Source: Aliivibrio sp. EL58
GTDB lineage: Bacteria > Pseudomonadota > Gammaproteobacteria > Enterobacterales > Vibrionaceae
Assembly (NCBI RefSeq): GCF_900312675.1
Contig: NZ_OMPC01000009.1
Location: 496,001 to 560,000, forward strand
DNA: 64,000 bases
Reading direction: 5' to 3'
Under the pieces are notes generated by a model that searched no databases, was not told where the DNA came from, and saw nothing but the letters and a program-made list of their open reading frames with translations. Below are positions 46,075-56,267 of this stretch, piece by piece (positions within the stretch are counted from its first letter, which is position 1; the number at the start of each line of letters is the position of its first letter). Position numbers and translations under genes: made by a program.

Positions 46075-47085
46075 TTAAATATTATTTACGATATCTCTAA
46101 CTAGACCAGGGCCTTTATAGATGAAGCCAGAATATACTTGAACTAGATCTGCACCAGCAACCATTTTCTCTTTTGCAGCAACATAAGAGTCAACGCCACC
46201 TACCCCAATGATTGGTAAGTTATCACCAAGTAGTTCTTTAAGACGACGAACCACTTCAGTACTACGAGTTTGAACAGGACGGCCACTTAAGCCTCCCATT
46301 TCTTCTGCGTGCTTCATGCCTTCAACCATAGAACGATCTAATGTTGTATTGGTTGCAATCACACCATCAACCTTAAACTTAATTAATGATGCTGCAATTT
46401 GAGATAATTCGTTGTCATCTAAGTCCGGGGCAATCTTTAGCGCAATCGGTACATACTTACCGTATTTCTCTGCTAATTCTTTTTGCTTCTCTTTTAATTG
46501 AGAAAGAAGATCATCTAATGCTTCGCCATATTGAAGCGTACGAAGTCCTGGAGTGTTTGGTGATGAGATATTAATCGCAATGTAACCAGCGTATTGATAT
46601 ACCTTCTCCATACAAATTAGGTAATCTTCCGTACCCTTTTCAATTGGCGTATCTTTGTTTTTGCCAATGTTAATACCAATAACACCATCAAACTTTGCTT
46701 TCTTTACGTTCTCAACAAGATTATCAACACCAAGGTTATTGAAACCCATACGGTTGATAATGCCTTCCGCTTCAATAAGACGGAATAGACGAGGTTTATC
46801 ATTACCTGCTTGAGGACGAGGAGTTACAGTTCCCACTTCAATAAAACCAAAACCCATTGCGCCAAATGCTTCAATACATTCGCCGTTTTTATCAAGACCA
46901 GCCGCAAGGCCAAGTGGATTTTTAAAGGTAATGCCCATAACTTCTACAGGTTTAGAAGCCAATTTTTGACGATAGAAGAGATCGAGAGGAGTGCCGGTAA
47001 AGCGTTTGAAATTTTGAATTGCTAGGTCATGTGCTTTTTCAGCATCAAGTTTGAAAATGCCAGCTCTGGCGATGCGATATAACAT
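46075..47085 (-). CDS. pyrD: dihydroorotate dehydrogenase (quinone) PyrD
   Basis: 336 residues from the ATG at 47085 (MLYRIARAG), which has GGAG 6 nt upstream; same length as E. coli PyrD. The N-terminal amphipathic helix is for the membrane. [14 protein letters not shown] binds FMN and [12 protein letters not shown] carries the class 2 catalytic Ser. Fourth step of pyrimidine synthesis, electrons to ubiquinone. Confidence 0.97.
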   Translation of the reverse strand: MLYRIARAGIFKLDAEKAHDLAIQNFKRFTGTPLDLFYRQKLASKPVEVMGITFKNPLGLAAGLDKNGECIEAFGAMGFGFIEVGTVTPRPQAGNDKPRLFRLIEAEGIINRMGFNNLGVDNLVENVKKAKFDGVIGINIGKNKDTPIEKGTEDYLICMEKVYQYAGYIAINISSPNTPGLRTLQYGEALDDLLSQLKEKQKELAEKYGKYVPIALKIAPDLDDNELSQIAASLIKFKVDGVIATNTTLDRSMVEGMKHAEEMGGLSGRPVQTRSTEVVRRLKELLGDNLPIIGVGGVDSYVAAKEKMVAGADLVQVYSGFIYKGPGLVRDIVNNI

Positions 47086-47273
47086 TGTAACTCCAAAATA
47101 AGTCCCGTATAAACGGGGAGTCATTATTCACTGATTTTATTCACAATTCAAACTTAATCGTACTTTATTCATTAATATTTATGGCTTATTTTTCGCCCTT
47201 AAATGACATAAAGAATAATAAATCACAAAAAACGCTTATTAATATAGATAAATTAGAAAATTATCGGGGAAAT

Positions 47274-47306
47274 AAAAAGGGAAAGTGAATATAAACTCAC
47301 TTTCCC
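47274..47306 (-). terminator. intrinsic terminator after the glutamate dehydrogenase gene
   Basis: A 10-bp perfect stem GGGAAAGTGA with TCACTTTCCC and TTTTTATT on the minus strand. Confidence 0.85.
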
Positions 47307-47357
47307 CTTCATTAAGCAAACGTTTATCTGATTATAATAATCAGCTTAATTGTTGCT

Positions 47358-50300
47358 TTACTGTTTTGACGTACAGCTTAAGTTTAATAACGTAAGTTCT
47401 CTTAATGCTACCGAGAATTTAGCGAATTCATGGACTGAACCGACCTTAAACTCATTCAAGATATTATCCCAACGTCCTACAGAGGCCGCGTTCTTTTCAC
47501 ACCACTCTTCAATGGCCTTTTCAACTGACTCGGTATCTTTGTACTCAGCAAGTACTAATTGAGTCAATTGACGTTGCTGCCAATCTAGGTCTTCACGGAA
47601 AGAAGCACGAGCAAGCGCTTGCCAATGGTTATCAACACCTTGGTTATTAATCTGTTTTAAGAACCAATGCAGAGATAACTTATCACCCAGAACATAGTAT
47701 AAACGCGCTGTCGTTGAAACCGGTTGCTTCATATCTACCGCAACAGCTGAAATGTCCATCGCAGAGTACAGGCTACTTAAGCGAGCAAGAACATTACCTA
47801 GCTCACAAGGTACACCCATTTCTAGATAGTGGTTTGCTTGTTCAATGTGCTCAACCACTTCATCGTTAACTAAGTAACTATCAAGGTTATCTTTAATCTC
47901 ATTAACTGCAGGCTTATATTTTTCGATAAGCTGCTGAATTGACATATTTTGTGAGCCATTACGTAATAACCAACGAGTCACTCGACGAATGGTTCTGCGC
48001 ATGGCAAATAACGCTTCGTACTGAGCTTCTGTCGTTGAGATATTATCGAGATTACGGATCTCTTTAAATAAATCACCAAAATCAAAGATAGCTCGAGTTG
48101 CTGAATACGCATTCGCAATATCAGTGACGGTGTAACCTGTCTCTTCTTGTAAACGAGTGATGAAGTTACAGCCCATCTCATTCACCATCTGATTTGCTAA
48201 ACAAGTCGCGATGATTTCTGAACGAAGCGGATGATTATCCATTTCTGCTTTATAGTTACGTTGTAACTCAGTTGGGAAGTAAGTCGTTAGTAAATCAGCA
48301 TGGTATGGATTATTTGCAATCTCATCACAGGCTAACTCATCTTTTAGAACCATTTTTCCATAAGCAACAAGAACTGAAAGCTCTGGACGAGTTAGACCCT
48401 GCCCCATTTTTTCACGTTCAATCAGAGTTTCATCATCAGGAATAAACTCTAATCCGCGATCCAATTGACCCTTCTTCTCTAGGTTATGAATAAAACGAAT
48501 TTGTTCTTTAACTAACGATGTACCTTGTTGCTCAGCAACTGAAATTGATTCTGCCTGACAATATGCATCATCAAGAACAATCTCACCTACTTCATCTTCC
48601 ATTTTCTGAAGCAGAACATTACGTTGCTTATAGGTTAGATCACCATTAGCCACTAAACCATTCAGTAAGATCTTAATGTTTACTTCATTATCAGAACAGT
48701 CAACACCGCCTACGTTATCAACAAAATCGGTATTAACACGTCCACCTTTCAGGCCATATTCAATACGACCCAATTGAGTCATGCCTAAGTTACCGCCCTC
48801 ACCAACAACCTTCGCATTTAACTCTGAACCATTGATTCGTAAAGAATCATTAGCACGGTCACCAACATCAGCACTGGTCTCTTTTTCTGATTTAACGTAT
48901 GTTCCGATCCCGCCATTCCATAATAGATCCACATTCATTTTTAAGATCATCTGGATTAAATCGTTTGGAGCTAATGACTGTTTACGGGTACCTAACATCT
49001 TCTGAATTTCAGGAGAAAGATCTATCGACTTAGCACGACGAGAGAAAATGCCACCACCTTGAGAGATCAGATCTTTATTGTAATCTTCCCAGCTTGAACG
49101 AGGTAATTCGAATAAACGAGCACGCTCTGGCCAAGTCAGTTCTGAATTTGGATTCGGGTCAATGAAGATATGCATATGGTTAAATGCCGCTTGAAGGCGA
49201 ATATGTTTTGATAGCAACATACCATTACCAAACACATCTCCCGCCATATCACCAACACCAGCAACGGTGAAGTCTGTTGTTTGACAATCAATATCCATTT
49301 CACGGAAGTGACGTTTAACTGATTCCCACGCCCCTTTTGCTGTAATACCCATCGCTTTATGGTCGTAGCCATTAGAGCCACCAGAAGCAAACGCATCACC
49401 TAGCCAGAAGTTGTACTCTTCTGATACTGAGTTCGCTAAATCAGAGAACGTTGCTGTACCTTTATCTGCGGCAACAACCAAATACGGATCATCATCATCA
49501 TGACGAACCACATTCTTTGGAGGTACGACTTCACCTTCAATGATGTTGTCTGATACATCTAATAGCGCACAAATAAACTGCTTATAACAGCGTTGGCCTT
49601 CGGCAAAAATATCATCACGAGTTGTGAAATTATGCTGTTTCTTACAAACAAAACCACCTTTTGCACCCACAGGAACAATTACGGTGTTCTTAACTTGTTG
49701 AGCTTTAACCAGACCAAGAACTTCGGTACGGAAATCCTCTTGACGATCTGACCAACGTAAACCACCACGTGCTACTTTACCACCACGTAAATGCACACCT
49801 TCAATATCAGGCGCATAAACGAAGATCTCAAACGCCGGCACTGGTGCAGGGATTTCTGGGATAATTGATGGCTGAAGCTTTAGAGATAGCCATGGTTTTG
49901 GTAGACCATTCTCCGCTTGTTGATAATAGTTAGTACGTAACGTAGCTAAGATCATCTCAACATAACGACGGATAATACGGTCATCATCCAAGCTTTCTAC
50001 TTTATCTAGGCTTGAGTAAATCGCATCAAGTTGCTTTTGTTGTTTCTTCTCTGACCATGCAACACTTGGATCAAAACGGAACTCAAACAAATTAACCACA
50101 GCAACCGCAAGTTTGGTATGCGTTGACAGTGTATCTTCAATGTATTGCTGACTAAATGGGAAGCCAACTTGACGCATATAACGAGCATAAGAACGTAGAA
50201 TCGTCACTTCACGGCCAGACAGACCCGCACCAAGAACCAAACGGTTAAAGCCATCACTCTCTAATTGACCATTCCAGATCTGAGCAAACGCTTCTTGGAA

Positions 50301-52190
50301 ACGATCACGAGCTTGACGAAGATCGACTTCTTCAGAACCATTATGAATCATAGAGAAATCTAAGATCCAATCAACCGAACCATCACTCTTCTTAACGGCA
50401 TATGGTGATTCACCAATAACACGCAAACCTAAGTTTTCAAGCATAGGCATAACATCTGATAAATGAATCGGCTCATCACGGTGGAACAGTTTTAATTTAA
50501 CGTTCGCAGAGCCTTTCTTCTCTTCTTGCGGACGATAAAACAACATACCGAGTTTGTTGTCATCACTTAACAATTCAAGACGTTCAATATCAGCAACAGC
50601 AGAGCCAGGAAGTGTTGCTTCTTTGTATGAACGAGGGAATGCACGTTGGTATTTCTTCGCAATTGCGGTACCTGTACTCTCACCTAAGTTAGCAACAATC
50701 ACATCACAAAGACGATCATCCCAAGTAGATGCTGCTTCCATTAAATTATTTTCAATATCTTTCACATTAATGTCGCCGTTATTATTGTCTACACGAATAA
50801 TGTAATGCGTTCTCGCTAATGCACTCTCAGAGAAGAACGTCGTAAACTCTACTTCTTGATTAGAACCAAAGTAGTTTTTAAGAATTCGTTGAGTTTGACG
50901 ACGAAGCTCTGTGTTGTAACGCTCTTTTGTTACGTACACCATGCATGAGAAGAAACGACCAAATGGATCACGACGAACAAATAAACGTAATAAATCACGA
51001 TCTTGCATCTTAACAACGCCCGTACCCACTTCTAACATCTCTTCTTCTGTTGCTTGGAAGAGTTCATCACGAGGGTAAGTTTCAAGGATGTTGCTTAATG
51101 CTTTATAAGAATGCGAGCCTTTAATGTACTGGCTTGTCTCTAAAATACGTTCGACTTTATTACTAAGTAGTGGAATATTAGACACACTTTGGTTATAAGC
51201 CGTTGAGGTATAAAGCCCAGTGAAGCGATGCTCACCAATAACTTTACCTTCTTTATTTAAACGCTTAATACCAATGTAATCTGTATAGGCTGGACGATGA
51301 ATACGAGACTTCGTATTTGATTTTGTTAGGATTAATAGATCTGATTTCTTCGCTGCAGCACGAGCCGACGATGGCATCTCAGAAAGCTTCGTCATATGAA
51401 TACGTGAAGCTAAAGAGAATAAACCTAAACCAGCGTCTGCTGTAGGTGTTAATTCATGATCACCCTCTACCGCTGTTAAATCAAAATTCTTATACCCCAT
51501 GAGAGTAAAGTTATGATTTTGAAGCCAGGTTAAAAACTCAATCGCTTCATTTACCGCATCTTTAGCAATTGGAGAGTCATTATCTTTAAGCTCTTGAATA
51601 ACTTCTGTCAGTTTATCTGACATTGGTTGCCATTCATTCACCACACGGCGAATATCTTCAAGAACCAATAATAGTTCGGCTTGAAGCGCGTCCATTTCAG
51701 CAGGATCATTCATATGATCGACTTCAAAATGGAACAACGTCTGCTGCATTTTACCATCGCTGCTGCATATCGAAATAATCTCACCGCTCTCATCACGAGT
51801 AAAGCAGTGTGGACCATGCAACATAAAGTGGCTTGTCATATCAAGACGGGTAAGCGCCATCTTAACGGAATCGACTAAAAATGGGCCATCAGGAACAACA
51901 ATCTCTACCACTGTGTGGGTTGACTGCCAACCATCTTGGCTTAACTTTGGATTGAAAACACGAACCGAAATATCAGACAAGTTTACATCAGATAAATGGT
52001 TCCAAAGACTGAGGGTTGCCCCATACATATCTGATTCATTACGTTGCTGTAAATCATCATCATCAATGTTGGCAAATAAACGCTGAGCAAGTTGCGTTAC
52101 TAGGGATTGTTGAGGCATTTCAAGCTTTTCAGCAATTAGAGCGTACACTTTCTCAAGTAGTACAGGAACGATAGGATCACGCGTCGTCAT
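47358..52190 (-). CDS. gdhB: large NAD-specific glutamate dehydrogenase
   Basis: 1610 residues, the L-180 class. A long N-terminal region with ACT-like segments precedes the catalytic core. The core has GGLRWSDRQEDFRTEVLGLVK and PVGAKGGFVCKK, seen as RWSDR and VPVGAKGGF, with the catalytic Lys. A Rossmann segment is near VVGEGGNLG. Converts glutamate and NAD+ to 2-oxoglutarate and ammonia, mainly for catabolism. A monocistronic gene; matS-like sites lie within it at 48124 and 48255. Confidence 0.96.
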   Translation of the reverse strand: MTTRDPIVPVLLEKVYALIAEKLEMPQQSLVTQLAQRLFANIDDDDLQQRNESDMYGATLSLWNHLSDVNLSDISVRVFNPKLSQDGWQSTHTVVEIVVPDGPFLVDSVKMALTRLDMTSHFMLHGPHCFTRDESGEIISICSSDGKMQQTLFHFEVDHMNDPAEMDALQAELLLVLEDIRRVVNEWQPMSDKLTEVIQELKDNDSPIAKDAVNEAIEFLTWLQNHNFTLMGYKNFDLTAVEGDHELTPTADAGLGLFSLASRIHMTKLSEMPSSARAAAKKSDLLILTKSNTKSRIHRPAYTDYIGIKRLNKEGKVIGEHRFTGLYTSTAYNQSVSNIPLLSNKVERILETSQYIKGSHSYKALSNILETYPRDELFQATEEEMLEVGTGVVKMQDRDLLRLFVRRDPFGRFFSCMVYVTKERYNTELRRQTQRILKNYFGSNQEVEFTTFFSESALARTHYIIRVDNNNGDINVKDIENNLMEAASTWDDRLCDVIVANLGESTGTAIAKKYQRAFPRSYKEATLPGSAVADIERLELLSDDNKLGMLFYRPQEEKKGSANVKLKLFHRDEPIHLSDVMPMLENLGLRVIGESPYAVKKSDGSVDWILDFSMIHNGSEEVDLRQARDRFQEAFAQIWNGQLESDGFNRLVLGAGLSGREVTILRSYARYMRQVGFPFSQQYIEDTLSTHTKLAVAVVNLFEFRFDPSVAWSEKKQQKQLDAIYSSLDKVESLDDDRIIRRYVEMILATLRTNYYQQAENGLPKPWLSLKLQPSIIPEIPAPVPAFEIFVYAPDIEGVHLRGGKVARGGLRWSDRQEDFRTEVLGLVKAQQVKNTVIVPVGAKGGFVCKKQHNFTTRDDIFAEGQRCYKQFICALLDVSDNIIEGEVVPPKNVVRHDDDDPYLVVAADKGTATFSDLANSVSEEYNFWLGDAFASGGSNGYDHKAMGITAKGAWESVKRHFREMDIDCQTTDFTVAGVGDMAGDVFGNGMLLSKHIRLQAAFNHMHIFIDPNPNSELTWPERARLFELPRSSWEDYNKDLISQGGGIFSRRAKSIDLSPEIQKMLGTRKQSLAPNDLIQMILKMNVDLLWNGGIGTYVKSEKETSADVGDRANDSLRINGSELNAKVVGEGGNLGMTQLGRIEYGLKGGRVNTDFVDNVGGVDCSDNEVNIKILLNGLVANGDLTYKQRNVLLQKMEDEVGEIVLDDAYCQAESISVAEQQGTSLVKEQIRFIHNLEKKGQLDRGLEFIPDDETLIEREKMGQGLTRPELSVLVAYGKMVLKDELACDEIANNPYHADLLTTYFPTELQRNYKAEMDNHPLRSEIIATCLANQMVNEMGCNFITRLQEETGYTVTDIANAYSATRAIFDFGDLFKEIRNLDNISTTEAQYEALFAMRRTIRRVTRWLLRNGSQNMSIQQLIEKYKPAVNEIKDNLDSYLVNDEVVEHIEQANHYLEMGVPCELGNVLARLSSLYSAMDISAVAVDMKQPVSTTARLYYVLGDKLSLHWFLKQINNQGVDNHWQALARASFREDLDWQQRQLTQLVLAEYKDTESVEKAIEEWCEKNAASVGRWDNILNEFKVGSVHEFAKFSVALRELTLLNLSCTSKQ
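48124..48136. promoter_or_regulatory. matS-like MatP site
   Basis: GTGACGGTGTAAC, 12 of 13 to the matS consensus, inside the glutamate dehydrogenase gene. Confidence 0.45.
48255..48267. promoter_or_regulatory. matS-like palindrome (weak)
   Basis: GTTACGTTGTAAC, 11 of 13, symmetric changes, 131 bp (start to start) from the stronger site at 48124. Confidence 0.35.
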
Positions 52191-52347
52191 AAAGCGAATG
52201 CTCCGTTTCTTAATTAGAATTATTAATTATAGTGTAGCAGTTGATACTGCTTGTGCGCCTCATATTGTAGGGAGAATATGACTAAAACGTTATGACTTTT
52301 TTGCGTTAAAGAGGCTTTATAGTTAGAAGTGTGATTAAGGTAGCGAT

Positions 52348-52572
52348 TTATCCTACTTGTTCTAAGTTTAGAAAACGATTGTTTTGGTCAGTAGTTAAAC
52401 GAAAGCGCCCTTTCACGCCTAATTGGGTTAAAAAAGAGCGAAAACGAGAAGCGGGTAATTGCAGTTTAAGTCCCTGCTCTGTCATTACCATTACCGTACT
52501 TGCAGACCCTGAATAATGGCTTAAAAAGGCCTGATAGCTTACATTTACTCTAAAGTAGTAGAATTTGTTCAT
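52348..52572 (-). CDS. DUF2835 small protein
   Basis: 74 residues: MNKFYYFRVNVSYQAFLSHY, then LQLPASRFRSFLTQLGVKGRFRL, seen as PASRFRSFL and GVKGRFRL. This is the full DUF2835 (PF11197) pattern. Soluble, beta-rich; function unknown. It lies between pepN and the glutamate dehydrogenase gene on the same strand. Confidence 0.88.
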   Translation of the reverse strand: MNKFYYFRVNVSYQAFLSHYSGSASTVMVMTEQGLKLQLPASRFRSFLTQLGVKGRFRLTTDQNNRFLNLEQVG

Positions 52573-52620
52573 TCATTTAAATCTCTAATAATTAGAATGC
52601 TATTGTGGCGTTGAAATAAA

Positions 52621-52649
52621 AAAATGGCCAGTAAAAAAACTGACCATTT
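52621..52649 (-). terminator. terminator after pepN
   Basis: Stem AAATGGCCAGT with ACTGACCATTT (one mismatch) and T-rich flank on the minus strand, about 30 nt past the pepN stop. Confidence 0.7.
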
Positions 52650-52679
52650 CGATTTTAGAATAACAATAAGCTCAGCATA

Positions 52680-55283
52680 TTATGCTAGTGCTTTGGTTAC
52701 TTTTTCAAACAGATCTTTTGCTAGGTTATCAAGATCAGCCAAACGCTGAAGCTGAGCCTTCATAAGATCTTGGCGATCACTATCATACTTCTTAAACTTC
52801 AATAATGGATCTATTAAACGTGAAGCGACTTGCGGGTTACTTACATTAAGATCAAGTAAGATATCACCTAAGAATGCATAACCTTCGCCTGATTTACTAT
52901 GGAAATTTACCGCATTATTTGCAGCAAAAGAACCAATCAAACTGCGGGTGCGGTTTGGATTTTTCAGGCTGAATGCTTTATGATCCATCGTCGCTTTAAT
53001 GGTAGTTAGTGCATCACTATTTGGGTTAGAACCCTGTAAAATGAACCACTTATCCATAACTAGACCATCATGTGACCATTTATCACTAAAGTCATCCATT
53101 AACGTTTGACGGATAGAAAGTTCAGCTGAATTAGCAGAAACCATCGCAGCCATTGTATCTGTCATGTTATCTGCAGTTTGGTATTGTGCTTCAACTAACG
53201 CTTCACCAATATCTGTTTTCGCTAAATAACTTAACGCACAATTACGTAATGCACGTTTACCAATCGCATCATGATCAACAGAGTAATCACCCTGCTTTAG
53301 ACTGTGATAGATTGCAGAAAACTCATCTTTAAGCTCTGTTGCTAATGTCTGTTTAATAAAACCAAGTGCCTTATCAATAGCATCAACATCCACCGTATCA
53401 AACCAACCTGTGATCTCATTATGATTTGGTAGTACAAACATTTCAGCAATAAATGCCTGCTCTAGATCCGTATTTAATAGCACACCACGGAACGCATCAA
53501 CTAGCGCTTCAGATAATTCAAGCGGTTGATTTTTATGTACATTGATAATGTTTGAACGAATGTAATTAGCCAAAAGCATTTGGCCTGCATCCCAACGAGC
53601 AAAATCATTTTGCGCGTGAACCATTAAGAAAATCAGCTCTTCATCTGTGTAAGCGTAATTTAATTTAACTGGTGCAGAGAATTCACGAAGTAAAGAGACC
53701 ACTGGTTTTTCTGCAACTTGTTGAAATACAAAAGTCTGCTCTTCTTGAGTAACATTAAGAACATTACCAATAGTTTCATTGTTACAACGTAACTCAATAA
53801 CACTGCCATCTTGCGCGTAAAGCTCAATATCAAGTGGGATGTGTAATGGAAGTTTTTCAGGCTGCTCTTCTGTTGCTGGTGTATCTTGTTTCACCGTCAA
53901 TGTGTATTCTTGCGTTACTTCATTATAGTTAGAAGCTACCGACAAGATTGGCGTACCTGATTGGCTATACCAACGGCGGAATTGAGTAAGATCAACACCC
54001 GACGCATTTTCCATCGCTAGTACAAAATCTTCACATGTTGCCGCAGTACCATCATGACGTTCAAAGTACAGCTTCATTCCTTTTTGGAAATTCACTTCGC
54101 CTAATAGAGTATGCATCATGCGAATAACTTCACTGCCCTTTTCATACACAGTCAGCGTATAGAAGTTATTCATTTCTATTACTTTTTCTGGACGAATTGG
54201 GTGTGCCATCGGACTTGCGTCTTCAGCAAACTGTGGACCACGAACAATGCGAACATTATTAATTCGGTTAACTGAACGAGAACCAAGATCAGAAGAGAAC
54301 TCTTGATCACGGAAAACCGTTAAGCCTTCTTTTAAACTTAATTGGAACCAATCACGACAAGTAACACGATTTCCTGTCCAGTTATGGAAGTATTCGTGAC
54401 CAATTACCGCTTCAATACCTAGATAATCAGTATCGGTTGCTGTCTCTTGTTTTGCTAACACAAACTTAGAGTTAAAGACATTTAAGCCTTTGTTTTCCAT
54501 TGCACCCATGTTGAAAAAATCAACCGCAACGATCATGTAGATATCAAGATCATACTCAAGATCAAAACGATCTTCATCCCACTTCATGGAGTTAATCAAT
54601 GATGTCATTGCATGAGGAGTACGATCTAAATTGCCTTGGTCAACATAGATTTCAAGTGCAACATCACGACCTGATTTAGTTTTATACGTATCAGTGAGTA
54701 CGTCAAAATTACCAGCAACTAAGGCAAAAAGATAAGCCGGTTTTGGGAATGGGTCTTGCCAATGAACAAAGTGTTTTCCACCTTCAAGATCACCATGACT
54801 AATACGGTTACCATTACTTAATAAATGAGGATATGACTCTTTATCTGCAATTACTTTTGTGGTGAAACGCGCCAATACATCAGGGCGATCCATATAATAA
54901 GTAATACGACGGAAACCTTCTGCTTCACATTGAGTACAGAAACCATCACCTGATTTGTATAAACCTTCAAGTGCCGTGTTCTCTTGTGGATTTACTTCGG
55001 TAACTATTGTAAGTGTAAAATCACCACTTACATTATGAATGATTAACTGCGTATCAGATAACGTATAATCTTTATGGTCTACATTATTTATTTTCAACGA
55101 TACCAATGTCATCCCTTCCCCTTCAAGAAGAAGATCAGTTGATTGTTTTAGTTGTTGTACTTTTGAAGTCGCTGAAATAAATGTTTTTGTATCATCAAGA
55201 TCAAAAACTAAATCGATGTCTGAAATGGTGAATTCTGGAGATTGATAATCACTGCGAAACTTAGCCTGAGGTTGTTGGCTCAT
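52680..55283 (-). CDS. pepN: aminopeptidase N PepN
   Basis: 867 residues, the M1 family length. GAMEN is in FNMGAMENKGLNVF and the zinc site HExxH-x18-E begins VIGHEYFHNWTGNRV. Cytosolic broad-specificity aminopeptidase. The first residues and whole layout match E. coli PepN. A matS-like palindrome lies inside it at 53781. Confidence 0.97.
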   Translation of the reverse strand: MSQQPQAKFRSDYQSPEFTISDIDLVFDLDDTKTFISATSKVQQLKQSTDLLLEGEGMTLVSLKINNVDHKDYTLSDTQLIIHNVSGDFTLTIVTEVNPQENTALEGLYKSGDGFCTQCEAEGFRRITYYMDRPDVLARFTTKVIADKESYPHLLSNGNRISHGDLEGGKHFVHWQDPFPKPAYLFALVAGNFDVLTDTYKTKSGRDVALEIYVDQGNLDRTPHAMTSLINSMKWDEDRFDLEYDLDIYMIVAVDFFNMGAMENKGLNVFNSKFVLAKQETATDTDYLGIEAVIGHEYFHNWTGNRVTCRDWFQLSLKEGLTVFRDQEFSSDLGSRSVNRINNVRIVRGPQFAEDASPMAHPIRPEKVIEMNNFYTLTVYEKGSEVIRMMHTLLGEVNFQKGMKLYFERHDGTAATCEDFVLAMENASGVDLTQFRRWYSQSGTPILSVASNYNEVTQEYTLTVKQDTPATEEQPEKLPLHIPLDIELYAQDGSVIELRCNNETIGNVLNVTQEEQTFVFQQVAEKPVVSLLREFSAPVKLNYAYTDEELIFLMVHAQNDFARWDAGQMLLANYIRSNIINVHKNQPLELSEALVDAFRGVLLNTDLEQAFIAEMFVLPNHNEITGWFDTVDVDAIDKALGFIKQTLATELKDEFSAIYHSLKQGDYSVDHDAIGKRALRNCALSYLAKTDIGEALVEAQYQTADNMTDTMAAMVSANSAELSIRQTLMDDFSDKWSHDGLVMDKWFILQGSNPNSDALTTIKATMDHKAFSLKNPNRTRSLIGSFAANNAVNFHSKSGEGYAFLGDILLDLNVSNPQVASRLIDPLLKFKKYDSDRQDLMKAQLQRLADLDNLAKDLFEKVTKALA
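53781..53793. promoter_or_regulatory. matS-like palindrome (weak)
   Basis: GTTACAACGTAAC, 11 of 13 with symmetric changes, inside pepN. Confidence 0.35.
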
Positions 55284-55440
55284 AATATATCCTTATGATG
55301 TCTATCACTAAAAAACAAAATGAGTGATAGTTACTATTTAACCTTCCTATTCTCGCATAAGATCCAGTTAATTTGCTAATTAAAAGGTTTTAAGGCTCAT
55401 AATTCTATCCTTAAAGTCACATTATTCTATTCCTTGCTGG

Positions 55441-56112
55441 TCATTCTCTTATCAGTAAGGCATACATCCCAAATTGTTCATTTTTTAATTCGAGTTGGTT
55501 CTCTGTGATCTGAAATGTCGACTCTTGCTCTCCCTCTTCATAAAGTAAAACTAAATCGCTATTTTCAAAATAATAATAGCCTATCTGCTGGTTTCTTTTT
55601 CCCGAGTGAGAGACGACCTCCAGTAAAAATATAAAATCAGAACGCAACTTCAAATTTAATGATTGAACATTACTCACCATTATATCTTCACCAGAAACAA
55701 GTTTAGAATTCCATGAACCAATAATCGATTCAGGAACAACCTTAAAAAATTCTACACCATTGAGATAAAGTCGATTATGGCTCACTTCATATTGATAAAC
55801 TTGTGACTCCTCGCCCTCTTTTCCAAAACGAATACTCTCTTGTGATAATTCAAAAGTACCACTCCACTCTTCGGCCGTGTTGGTCGACATTTCAATCATC
55901 TCAATAACAAACTGATGAGTAGAACTTAATGAAATATGAAGTACATCGTAGTCATTCTCGATATGAGCCGGTTTGAAAAAATACCAATCACCAATAAGAA
56001 ACGGATTTTCAAAATACGTTAGTGAGTTTGCTTCAAGATCTAACGCCACTTCATCAGCATAAGAAAATGGGCTCAGTAAAATTAACCAAAAAGACAAAAG
56101 GACTGATTTCAT
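55441..56112 (-). CDS. secreted beta-rich protein of unknown function
   Basis: 223 residues with a signal peptide ending about SYADE (residue 19). Two similar beta segments each open with an (I/L)IG-x-W motif, LIGDWYFFKP and IIGSWNSKLV, about 100 residues apart. They suggest two lipocalin-like halves from an internal duplication. No family was recognised. Lies alone between pepN and prc. Confidence 0.75.
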   Translation of the reverse strand: MKSVLLSFWLILLSPFSYADEVALDLEANSLTYFENPFLIGDWYFFKPAHIENDYDVLHISLSSTHQFVIEMIEMSTNTAEEWSGTFELSQESIRFGKEGEESQVYQYEVSHNRLYLNGVEFFKVVPESIIGSWNSKLVSGEDIMVSNVQSLNLKLRSDFIFLLEVVSHSGKRNQQIGYYYFENSDLVLLYEEGEQESTFQITENQLELKNEQFGMYALLIRE

Positions 56113-56216
56113 AATTAAAGCTCCACATTCAATAAAAAAGAATGATCAACGACCATGGTTGACTGCCATAATATAAGCCTAGATTAGATTTGATTAATTC
56201 GCTGTTTTTTAGGCAT

Positions 56217-56249
56217 AAAAAAACAGAAGCCAAATGACTTCTGTTTTTA
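56217..56249 (-). terminator. intrinsic terminator after prc
   Basis: An 11-bp stem AAAAACAGAAG with CTTCTGTTTTT, 19 nt past the prc stop, T-rich on the minus strand. Confidence 0.85.
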
Positions 56250-56267
56250 TAGGAGCTGTAAACACTA

